A stretch of DNA of 64,000 nt from Methylobacterium sp. Leaf112 (GTDB lineage Bacteria > Pseudomonadota > Alphaproteobacteria > Rhizobiales > Beijerinckiaceae). Where the stretch lies: assembly GCF_001423295.1 (NCBI RefSeq), contig NZ_LMNG01000001.1, positions 372,829-436,828 of the forward strand, given 5' to 3'. Below are positions 37,279 to 45,694 of this stretch, in pieces. Under the pieces are notes generated by a model that made no database searches, was not told the origin of the DNA, and was given only the letters and a program-made list of their open reading frames with translations. Each line of letters begins with the position of its first letter. Within the stretch, counting starts at the first letter, position 1. The position numbers were made by a program, and so were the translations under genes.

Positions 37279-38127
37279 TTGAACATCCTCTCGATCCAGT
37301 CTCACGTCGCCTACGGCCACGTCGGTAACGCATCCGCGGTGTTTCCGATGCAGCGCCTCGGCGTCGAGGTCTGGGCGATCCACACGGTCCAGTTCTCCAA
37401 CCACACCGGCTACGGCGCCTGGCGCGGCCGGGTGTTCGACGGCCCGGCCATCGAGGACCTCGTCGCCGGCATCGCGGAGCGCGGCGTGCTCCACACCTGC
37501 GACGGCGTGCTGTCGGGCTACATGGGCTCGGCCGATATCGGCACCAGTATCGTGCACGCGGTGGCCGCCGTCCGCGCCGCCAACCCCCGCGCCCTCTACG
37601 CCTGCGACCCCGTGATGGGCGACACGAACCGGGGCATCTACGTCCGCCCGGGAATCCCGGAATTCATGCGCGATCAGGCACTTAGACTCGCCGACATCGC
37701 CACGCCGAACCAGTTCGAGCTCGACCATCTCTCCGGCCTGCCGTCCCGCACCCTCGATGAGGTCAAGGCGGCGGTGGCGGTCCTCCACGGCCTCGGCCCC
37801 CGGGTGGTGCTCGTCACCTCCCTCGCCACCGAGGCGACGCCGCCGAACTCCATCGACCTCCTGGCCGGGGAGGGCGGGCAGTTCTGGCTCCTGCGCACGC
37901 CGCGCCTCCACCTCGACGTCAACGGCGCGGGCGACGCCATCGCGGCGCTGTTCCTCGTGCACTACGCCCGCACGGGCTCGGCCGCCCTGGCGCTCGGCAT
38001 GGCCGGCGCTTCGATCTACGGCCTCCTGCGGCGCACGGCGGAGGCGGGCTCGCGCGAGATCCTCACCGTGGCGGCGCAGGACGAGTTCGTCGCGCCGAGC
38101 GAGACGTTTCCGGTCGAGCCGGTCTAG
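37279..38127 (+). CDS. pdxY: Pyridoxal kinase, TTG start
   Basis: The 282-residue PfkB/ribokinase-family enzyme phosphorylates pyridoxal in the vitamin B6 salvage pathway. The N-terminus ILSIQSHVAYGHVGN is characteristic of PdxY/PdxK. The anion-hole/catalytic motif NGAGDAIAALFL lies near residue 215. The TTG start has GGAGG at 37264-37268 ten bases upstream; no ATG or GTG fits before the conserved N-terminus. It lies 28 bases ahead of phzF. Confidence 0.94.
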   Translation: MNILSIQSHVAYGHVGNASAVFPMQRLGVEVWAIHTVQFSNHTGYGAWRGRVFDGPAIEDLVAGIAERGVLHTCDGVLSGYMGSADIGTSIVHAVAAVRAANPRALYACDPVMGDTNRGIYVRPGIPEFMRDQALRLADIATPNQFELDHLSGLPSRTLDEVKAAVAVLHGLGPRVVLVTSLATEATPPNSIDLLAGEGGQFWLLRTPRLHLDVNGAGDAIAALFLVHYARTGSAALALGMAGASIYGLLRRTAEAGSREILTVAAQDEFVAPSETFPVEPV

Positions 38128-38155
38128 GTTTCAAGTCCTTGAGAGGTAGGGAAAA

Positions 38156-39052
38156 ATGGCCCGACGCTTCGTGACGCTCGACGTGTTCACAGACACTGCG
38201 CTCGCCGGCAATCCCCTCGCGGTGGTGCTCGACGCGGACGGGCTCGACGGCCCCGCCATGCAGGCCATCGCGGGCGAGTTCAACCTGTCCGAGACGGTGT
38301 TCGTGCTGCCCCCCGACAATCCCCGCCACCGGGCACGCCTGCGCATCTTCACCCCGAAGGCCGAGTTGCCCTTCGCCGGCCACCCGACCCTCGGCGCCGC
38401 CGTGCTCCTCGCCCTTCGGGACGAGCGCGCCACGCTGACCGACGCGCTGGCCTTCGGCCTGGAGGAGGGGATCGGCACCCTGTCGTGCCTCGTCGAAAGC
38501 GGTGCAGGCCGCGGGCAGGTGCGCTTCCGCATGCCGGTCCTGCCGGACTTCGTCGGCGACGGCCCCGAGCCGGACGTTCTGGCCGCGGCCCTCGGCCTCG
38601 CACCCGCCGCCATCGGCTTCGGGCGTCATGCCCCGAGCCGGCATTCGCTCGGCCCCGACTTCCTGTTCGTGCCCGTCGGGTCGCCCGAGGATCTGGCCAG
38701 TGCCCGGCTCGATCCGGCGGCCTCGGCCACCCTCGGGGACCCTGCGGCCCTCTACCTCTACACGCCCGACCCCGATGCGCCTGGCCGGCAGTTCCAGGCT
38801 CGGATGTTCGCCCCCCACCTCGGCGTGCCGGAGGACCCGGCCACGGGCTCGGCGGCGGCCGCCTTCGCCGGCGTGATGATGCAGTTCGAAGCCATGGGGG
38901 ACGGAACCCACGATCTCGTGCTGCATCAGGGCGTCGCCATGGGCCGCCCGAGCCGGATCCACGTCCAGCTCGGCATCGAATCCGGTGCGCTTCAGGCCAT
39001 CGAAGTCGGTGGATCGGCGGTGATCGTCATGGAGGGAACGCTCCATGTCTGA
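38156..39052 (+). CDS. PhzF family isomerase/epimerase
   Basis: The 298-residue protein has the diaminopimelate-epimerase-like fold of the PhzF family. Diagnostic stretches are the TDTALAGNPLAVV N-terminus, FNLSETVFVL with the catalytic Glu, LPFAGHPTLGAA, and DPATGSAAAAFAGVM near the C-terminus. The substrate is unknown; no phenazine genes are nearby, so phenazine biosynthesis is not implied. It has GAGAGGTAGGG upstream. Its last eight bases overlap the NUDIX gene. Confidence 0.92.
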   Translation: MARRFVTLDVFTDTALAGNPLAVVLDADGLDGPAMQAIAGEFNLSETVFVLPPDNPRHRARLRIFTPKAELPFAGHPTLGAAVLLALRDERATLTDALAFGLEEGIGTLSCLVESGAGRGQVRFRMPVLPDFVGDGPEPDVLAAALGLAPAAIGFGRHAPSRHSLGPDFLFVPVGSPEDLASARLDPAASATLGDPAALYLYTPDPDAPGRQFQARMFAPHLGVPEDPATGSAAAAFAGVMMQFEAMGDGTHDLVLHQGVAMGRPSRIHVQLGIESGALQAIEVGGSAVIVMEGTLHV

Positions 39053-39767
39053 ACGCCCCGTCCAATCCGGCGGCTTCACCTTCGCGCGCCTCGAAAGCCT
39101 CGAGGCGCGCCTCGTGTCCTACGACTGGGCCTGGGCCCGGGACAATTCCGACGCCATCGCGGCGCACTGGGCCGAGCGACAGGCGGCGAAGCCGGCCCTG
39201 TTCGATGGGCCCGTGCTCCTCGGCTGCGCCTGCACTGTCACCGACGGCGCCTGCACTATCGATCTGTTCGAGGCGGCGTTCTCGGAGTTCCTGGCCTTTC
39301 GCGACGGCGGATCACCCGATCCCTCCGTCACCAACGCGTTCGCCGCCATCGTGCCGTGGTCGCGCGACGGCGCCGCCGTGCTCGGCGTCATGGGGCGCGA
39401 CTCCGCCAATGCCGGACAGATCTACTTTCCGTGCGGGACGCCCGACCCCTCGGACGTGCGCGCGGGCCGCCACGTCGATCTCGCGGGGAGCGCGACCCGG
39501 GAATTCTTGGAGGAGACGGGCCTGCGCGTCCCATCCGATGCGCCGGCGAACTGGGTGCTGGTCAGCGGCGAGCGACAGCACGCGTTCCTGCATCCGGTGG
39601 ACTTCCCCGAGGAGGCCTCGGCCCTCATCGCCCGCATGGAAGCGCACCGGGCGGCGGAGGCCGAGCCGGAACTCGCGGGCTTTGTCGCGGTGCGCTCCCG
39701 CGCCGACCTCGACGCGGACCGGATGCCGGGCTTCGTGCGAGCCTACCTCGCCGCGTCCTGCCGGTAG
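39045..39767 (+). CDS. NUDIX hydrolase-like protein
   Basis: The 240-residue protein has a Nudix-box core, REFLEETGL, near residues 151-159, preceded by a looser Gly-rich part (GTPDPSDVRAGRHVDLAGSA). The family hydrolyses nucleoside diphosphates linked to another moiety; the substrate cannot be predicted. The N-terminal ~90 residues do not match a domain I know. The start overlaps the end of phzF (ATGTCTGA), so the two are translationally coupled. Confidence 0.78.
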   Translation: MSERPVQSGGFTFARLESLEARLVSYDWAWARDNSDAIAAHWAERQAAKPALFDGPVLLGCACTVTDGACTIDLFEAAFSEFLAFRDGGSPDPSVTNAFAAIVPWSRDGAAVLGVMGRDSANAGQIYFPCGTPDPSDVRAGRHVDLAGSATREFLEETGLRVPSDAPANWVLVSGERQHAFLHPVDFPEEASALIARMEAHRAAEAEPELAGFVAVRSRADLDADRMPGFVRAYLAASCR

Positions 39768-40093
39768 CCGTAGCGTGCCTTGGCGGCCGCGAGCAGGCCG
39801 AGGGCTTCGCGCTCCTGGCCGCCCTGGCACGTCTCGGCCGCCCGGCGCAAGTCGGCGCTGAAGCGCTCGCCCACGGGCGCGTTGAGGTTGCCCGTCGCGA
39901 CATCGCTGTCGACCACGGCCTGGGTGCGGGCGATGGCGGGCCCACACCCGTTGCCCTGCGGCAGGGGAGGGGCGAGCACGGCCGCGGGGGCCGCCGCCAC
40001 GACGGGCGGCGCCGAAGCGCTGGGCTTGCAGGCACCGACGAGGGAGACGGCGATGAGCGTTGCGAATGCGCGACTCGCGCGGTGCAGTATCAC
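39743..40093 (-). CDS. Putative lipoprotein, hypothetical
   Basis: The 116-residue protein starts at GTG 40093 with GGGGGAAG about six bases upstream. A signal peptide with lipobox VGAC (Cys near residue 20) is followed by an Ala/Pro-rich linker and a helical domain containing NGCGPAIARTQAVVDSDVA and [23 protein letters not shown]. Two further Cys could form a disulfide. The function is unknown. Its end overlaps the convergent NUDIX gene by 25 bases. Confidence 0.72.
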   Translation of the reverse strand: MILHRASRAFATLIAVSLVGACKPSASAPPVVAAAPAAVLAPPLPQGNGCGPAIARTQAVVDSDVATGNLNAPVGERFSADLRRAAETCQGGQEREALGLLAAAKARYGYRQDAAR

Positions 40094-40274
40094 GACGGCT
40101 TCCCCCGAATGGCACGGCTTGCCCTGAATGGCACAGCTTGAAGTCGCCTGGGTTGTGCCCCCGGGAAAACGGCCGGTCAATCGGAGGAGCGGCCCACGCG
40201 CCGTCGCGGTACGATTCCGCGACGGCGCACCTGTGGATGCCGCAAGGCGACGCCCTCGGGGCGCTGCGAAGCCG

Positions 40275-40760
40275 CTACTTCGACTTGTCGGCGATGGCCT
40301 TCAGCCCGGACTCGTAGATGCCCGTGATGGCATCGACGGCGACGGCGTCGGGAGCGCCCTTGGCCTTGAAGCTGCCCGTCCAGGTCACCGTGGCGCCGCT
40401 GGCCTTCGGGGCGACGGAGAGGGTCGAGCTGTAATCGCTCACGGGCAGGGGGCCCGAAACGATGGCGTAGGTGTAGGCCATCTTGGCGTCGTCGCGGGCG
40501 GTCTGCGACTCGACGATGGTGCCACCGCCCTTCAGGCTGAGGGTGCGCAGGGTTTTGCCGCCGTCCGTGGACAGGGCACATTTCTCGATGGCGGGGTGCC
40601 ATTGGCCGATGCCGCAGAAGTCGCCGATCACCGACCACACCTTGGCGGGAGCAGTCTGGACATCGACGGTCTTCGTCACGTCGAGGGCGAAGCTCGGCAG
40701 AGTTCCGGCGAGAAGCGCGCAGACGGGCAGGGCGAGCGTGATCGTGAGGCGGCGTGACAT
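40275..40760 (-). CDS. Exported SRPBCC (polyketide cyclase-like) protein
   Basis: The 161-residue protein has an N-terminal signal peptide (MSRRLTIT..., cleavage near SFALD). A START/SRPBCC hydrophobic-pocket domain follows: VDVQTAPAKVWSVIGDFCGI with the usual Trp-Ser-Val helix, and a C-terminal helix GIYESGLKAIADKSK. Such proteins bind small hydrophobic ligands; the ligand is unknown. ATG 40760 has GGGAAA nine bases upstream and was preferred over ATG 40796, which abuts a palindrome. Confidence 0.85.
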   Translation of the reverse strand: MSRRLTITLALPVCALLAGTLPSFALDVTKTVDVQTAPAKVWSVIGDFCGIGQWHPAIEKCALSTDGGKTLRTLSLKGGGTIVESQTARDDAKMAYTYAIVSGPLPVSDYSSTLSVAPKASGATVTWTGSFKAKGAPDAVAVDAITGIYESGLKAIADKSK

Positions 40761-40798
40761 GGCGGCGTTTCCCATCCGGGTTTTCTTGATGTTCATCT

Positions 40799-40828
40799 CG
40801 CGTGGAACGGTTTCATTGGTTCCACGCG
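40799..40828. promoter_or_regulatory. Perfect 10-bp inverted repeat upstream of the SRPBCC gene
   Basis: CGCGTGGAAC at 40799-40808 and GTTCCACGCG at 40819-40828 are exact reverse complements separated by ten bases. The centre-to-centre spacing of 20 bases places both half-sites on the same face of the helix, as for a dimeric repressor operator. It lies 39 bases upstream of the chosen start and would be within the promoter or early leader. No cognate regulator is adjacent. Confidence 0.6.
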
Positions 40829-40967
40829 GTTTGAAAGCTAGGCTTGAGTCGCCACAAGGCAATGACCGGGGATCGTCTTCGGGGCCGAGAACTGTTGTCG
40901 GACCACTCGCTCGGGGTGTTCCGTAGGCCGATCTCCGCCCTGCCTGACGCTTCCGATGCCCCGCTGC

Positions 40968-40996
40968 TTGTCAATCCGTTTGGCGAGGGCTAGGGA
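40968..40996 (+). promoter_or_regulatory. Candidate promoter of the leu leader and leuA
   Basis: TTGTCA at 40968-40973 and TAGGGA at 40991-40996 are spaced by 17 bases, a reasonable sigma-70-type arrangement. Transcription would start about 41003, some 75 bases ahead of the leader ORF and 300 ahead of leuA. Judged by eye only. Confidence 0.45.
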
Positions 40997-41077
40997 AACC
41001 GCATTCGCAATCGTCCGGCGCGTCCAGCGAGCACGGTTGCCCCTCGGGAGAGACGAGCCTTGGCCAGCGCCGGCTCC

Positions 41078-41173
41078 ATGGTCAGCCGCACCGGCGCCGC
41101 GCACGCGGCCATGCGGTCCCGTGCGCGTGTTCCCGCGCTTCTTACCCTCGGTCTGCTGCTTATCCGCCCCTGA
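41078..41173 (+). CDS. leuL: Leucine-rich leader peptide upstream of leuA
   Basis: This 31-codon ORF has the C-terminus ALLTLGLLLIRP, with six Leu codons among eight consecutive codons just before the stop. A ribosome starved for charged tRNA-Leu would stall there. The stop codon lies inside the 5' arm of a large hairpin (41167-41207), the usual geometry of attenuation leaders. A shorter start at ATG 41111 gives 20 codons. No strong RBS is visible for either start. The symbol is by analogy with enterobacterial leuL. Confidence 0.65.
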   Translation: MVSRTGAAHAAMRSRARVPALLTLGLLLIRP

Positions 41174-41287
41174 GGGCCGTCCGGGCATGCGCCTGGGCTC
41201 TCAGGGGACGCGTACTTACCCGTATTCGGGCTCCGCCACGACGCGCGAGCCGTTTCCAGGCGCCGTGTCCTCAGGGCTTCGCGCGCC
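41167..41287 (+). promoter_or_regulatory. Attenuator-like alternative hairpins before leuA
   Basis: Three competing pairings are visible. 41167-41178 pairs with 41196-41207 (12 pairs including one G-U). 41189-41196 pairs perfectly with 41256-41263. 41168-41175 pairs perfectly with 41269-41276. A further five-pair stem, 41259-41263 with 41283-41287, ends just before the leuA Shine-Dalgarno AGGA at 41293-41296. No T-run is present, so control could be on leuA translation or by Rho rather than by an intrinsic terminator. Confidence 0.55.
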
Positions 41288-41304
41288 GTGACAGGATCAA
41301 TCCC

Positions 41305-42873
<1,569 letters not shown>

Positions 42874-42902
42874 GGCCCCCTCGGCCGGATTTAGAAAATC
42901 GA

Positions 42903-42927
42903 CCCCAGGGGGTGGACACCCCTGGGG
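42903..42927 (+). terminator. Hairpin downstream of leuA
   Basis: CCCCAGGGG at 42903-42911 and CCCCTGGGG at 42919-42927 form a perfect nine-base stem with a seven-base loop, 30 bases after the leuA stop. Only a short TTT follows, so termination strength is uncertain. It separates leuA from the tRNA gene. Confidence 0.7.
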
Positions 42928-42991
42928 GGCTTTGGTATCAGCCACCTCGTCGCGGCGGACTTGGTGGGCCGCAGCGACCGCCGCAAGGCGA

Positions 42992-43067
<76 letters not shown>

Positions 43068-43617
43068 ATACAATAGATGATAATGGCCGCTGTTGTGTGG
43101 TCGATCAATCGATAATCATCAGACTTATTATGCCCGATAATTTGAGTGGGCCGCTGTTTTCCGGGGTGGGAAAATCCGGTCGGATTGTTGTCCGTGCTCG
43201 TGCCCAAGCGTAAATCCAGGCGACTCTGTTCACGGCCCATCGTCGTCGCGATGGCGCAGTTCCGTCATCGGAACATGCATTCGATCGCGTTCCGCCGTCT
43301 TTCCATCCTGTCTCACGTGGTGAGACCCGCGATTGGCGGGGTCTGAAGCTCGCGCCGAGAACGCGTTCGTTCCGCTACCTCCGTGGATGTCGGTGTCGTG
43401 CGGCTCGGCACAGTCGTTCGACAATCCACGACCAAGCTCCGGACGTCGGAAGGCGAGAACCTGCGGGTTTCCTCCATCCTTCGTGAAATCCTCAGAACGG
43501 CTACGGTAGATTTCAATCCAACTGCAGCCCCTGTGCGGCGAGCAGGTTTGGAACCTCCCCCCAAACGACCGGATTGACTTCTGTACCGATGACGGTGCCA
43601 AACCTGCGGAGGTATTC
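43068..43617. other. 550-base intergenic region after tRNA-Lys
   Basis: The first ~70 bases are AT-rich. No integrase, tRNA fragment or gene was recognised. A perfect seven-base hairpin, GTCTCAC/GTGAGAC (43310-43316 and 43320-43326), overlaps a second one, AGACCCGC with GCGGGGTCT (about 43323-43345, one bulge), so only one can form at a time. The MBL hydrolase RBS GGAGG (about 43609-43613) closes the region. Confidence 0.5.
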
Positions 43618-44505
43618 ATGGCGCAACAGGTCGAGGTCGATGCGAATGCTCTGATCGATGCCCCACTGGGAGTCGACGGCACGCACGAAATCACGTCGGA
43701 CCTTGCCTATCAACGCCATGCGATCGTGAACGTGATCTTCTACGGTCCCGTCGGGGCGGGTGATCGGGCCTGGACCCTCATCGACGCCGGGATCGGTGGC
43801 TCCAAATCGGCCATCATGAAGGTTGCGGCCGAGCGGTTCGGCCCAAACGCCCGTCCGGCGGCGATCGTGCTGACCCATGGCCATTTCGATCATGTCGGGG
43901 TCGTCGAGGATCTCGCACGCGATTGGGACGTGCCGGTTTTCGCTCATCCGCACGAGCATCCCTATCTCGATGGTTCCGCATCGTACCCTCCGCCCGATCC
44001 GACCGTCGGTGGAGGTCTCATGTCCCGTCTGTCACCCCTCTATCCAAGGACGCCGGTCAATGTTTCCGCCCAGCTTCGCAGTTTGCCGGAGGATGGCTCC
44101 GTGCCGTCCATGCCGGGCTGGCGCTGGGTTCACGTTCCGGGACACTCCGTCGGTCAGATTGCCCTCTGGCGCGAATCCGACGCAACCTTGATTGCGGCCG
44201 ATGCCTTCGTGACGACCGCCCAGGAATCGGCTTACGCGGTCGCGTTCCAAGAGCCCGAGCTTCACGGTCCGCCCATGTACTTCACGGTCGATTGGGATGC
44301 TGCCCGGCGCTCGGTCGAGATCCTGGCGGCCCTCGAACCGCAAAGGGCCATCACGGGTCACGGGCGTCCCCTGGAGGGGCAGGTCTTACGGGATGCCCTT
44401 CATGCCCTCGCCAGCAACTTTTCGCAGGTCGCCGTGCCGAAACAGGGGCGTTACGTCGATACCCCGGTCCGTTCGCAGGATGGATCGGCCTACGAGACAT
44501 CGTAG
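43618..44505 (+). CDS. MBL-fold metallo-hydrolase
   Basis: The 295-residue zinc hydrolase is of the metallo-beta-lactamase superfamily. The metal motif THGHFDHVG gives H87, H89, D91 and H92. Further ligands are likely in VPGHSVGQ, IAADAF (Asp) and ITGHGRPL (His). The order resembles glyoxalase-II-like and quorum-quenching-type hydrolases; the substrate is unknown. It has a GGAGG RBS and stands alone. Confidence 0.9.
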   Translation: MAQQVEVDANALIDAPLGVDGTHEITSDLAYQRHAIVNVIFYGPVGAGDRAWTLIDAGIGGSKSAIMKVAAERFGPNARPAAIVLTHGHFDHVGVVEDLARDWDVPVFAHPHEHPYLDGSASYPPPDPTVGGGLMSRLSPLYPRTPVNVSAQLRSLPEDGSVPSMPGWRWVHVPGHSVGQIALWRESDATLIAADAFVTTAQESAYAVAFQEPELHGPPMYFTVDWDAARRSVEILAALEPQRAITGHGRPLEGQVLRDALHALASNFSQVAVPKQGRYVDTPVRSQDGSAYETS

Positions 44506-44509
44506 TTCT

Positions 44510-44821
44510 TCAACCGCCCGAGATTACGGGTACCGAACCATCCCGCGTTCTGACGGCTTTGTCGACCGGGTTCAGCGATGCGATCCTGGGCCCACGCAAG
44601 TCCGGCACGGTCAACTCGATATCGTCCAGCACCCGATTGGCTGCGTCGACGAGGCGGTCAGCCGCTCTGCCGATCAGGGGCCGAAGCGCTTCGGCCAAGC
44701 GCGTGAGAAGGGTCTGCTCGACGCCAGGATGGATCCGCACATTCGCCTGCTTGGCGTAAGCTGCAAAAACACGCTCCGCCATATCACGTGCGTTGCGATC
44801 GACATCCGGGGTATCTGGCAC
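44510..44821 (-). CDS. Hypothetical protein
   Basis: The 103-residue protein starts at GTG 44821 with AGGAG six bases upstream, which supports a real gene. It is mostly amphipathic helix (DMAERVFAAYAKQANVRIHPG, then LAEALRPLIGRAADRLVDAANRVLDD), without a signal peptide or membrane segment. I do not recognise a family. It ends four bases from the convergent MBL gene. Confidence 0.6.
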   Translation of the reverse strand: MPDTPDVDRNARDMAERVFAAYAKQANVRIHPGVEQTLLTRLAEALRPLIGRAADRLVDAANRVLDDIELTVPDLRGPRIASLNPVDKAVRTRDGSVPVISGG

Positions 44822-45036
44822 GGGAGACTCCTGGTTTCGAGCCAGAATTGGCTTCGATCCGGCACAGATAGGTTTCGAAAGGCATGCCGCCAGGGCTTCC
44901 TCAGGAGCCGAACGAAGACGTGACGACGAGGTACCTGCCTCACGGGGGCGGCCGGGAATGCGGCGATACGGACAGGAACGGCGACTTCGAGGGTTGCGTT
45001 GACCGCCCGACCTCTCATTCCCAACGGGATCTTTCC

Positions 45037-45384
45037 ATGCTTCGCGCCCTCACCACGGCCTGCCTGATCGTTGCCTCATCCTGCGCGCTCGCGCCGCTCG
45101 CGCAGGCTCAGGATTCGACGACCAAGACAACCAACAGCGTCGTTCGCGAACACATGGAGGTCGTCGGCTCCGACAAGGGGCATGTCGGCACCGTGGACAA
45201 GTATGACGGCAAGGACATCAAGCTCACGAAGAGCGATTCCGCCGCCGGTGGACAGCATCATCTGATTCCATCGTCCTGGGTCGGTACGCTGAACGGGAAC
45301 ACCGTCATCCTGAACAAGACTGCTCGTGAGGCGATGGCCGAGTGGAAGGTGTCGGATCGCCCGGAGGGCGACGCGAAGAACTAA
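45037..45384 (+). CDS. Exported DUF2171 domain protein
   Basis: The 115-residue protein has a signal peptide (MLRALTTACLIVASSCALA..., cleavage near AQAQ). A DUF2171 domain follows: EHMEVVGSDKGHVGTVDKYDGKDIKLTKSD, a short PRC-barrel-like beta domain, then HHLIPSSWV. DUF2171 proteins are small stress-associated proteins of unknown mechanism. The frame is open from 44884, but the signal peptide fixes the start at 45037. Its 3' end, including the stop, is duplicated in tandem. Confidence 0.82.
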   Translation: MLRALTTACLIVASSCALAPLAQAQDSTTKTTNSVVREHMEVVGSDKGHVGTVDKYDGKDIKLTKSDSAAGGQHHLIPSSWVGTLNGNTVILNKTAREAMAEWKVSDRPEGDAKN

Positions 45385-45403
45385 CGGACGCGAAGAACTA
45401 ACG
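45370..45403. repeat. 17-bp tandem duplication over a stop codon
   Basis: GACGCGAAGAACTAACG occurs at 45370-45386 and again at 45387-45403, perfectly. The first copy contains the last codons and TAA stop of the DUF2171 gene; the second copy is non-coding. It looks like a recent slippage duplication. Confidence 0.9.
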
Positions 45404-45694
45404 ATCGGGTTCTTTCTCCCATGTGACAACCCCGTCGCTCGCCCTTTCATGCGAGCTGGCGGGGCGCCTTGTTCATGTCAGATGCTCGGAGCCACCTTGT
45501 ATGGTTTGCGAGAATCACGGCTCCTCGGCGCCGGACCGGATCATCTGGCAGGCTGCTGTAGCCAATTAATTAGGAAGGATGCTCCAAGTTTAGAGATCCA
45601 TCTGTTCTATACGAGATCTATATTCAGAATGAAATTGCTAATTTAACATCGGTACAGATTTATATTCAAATATAAAATCGGCAATAAGGCTTAT
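45404..45694. other. AT-rich gap between the DUF2171 gene and dnaE2
   Basis: This ~290-base gap lies between convergent genes; the last ~150 bases are strikingly AT-rich for this genome. It contains a perfect eight-base inverted repeat TTTATATT (45659-45666) / AATATAAA (45669-45676) with a two-base spacer, 19 bases from the dnaE2 stop. It lacks a GC stem, so it is a weak terminator candidate at best. No gene was seen. Confidence 0.5.

Noticed and set aside
38156..39052. Phenazine biosynthesis implied by the PhzF family name
   Set aside because: No other phz genes are near; the PhzF fold is widespread in proteins of unknown role.
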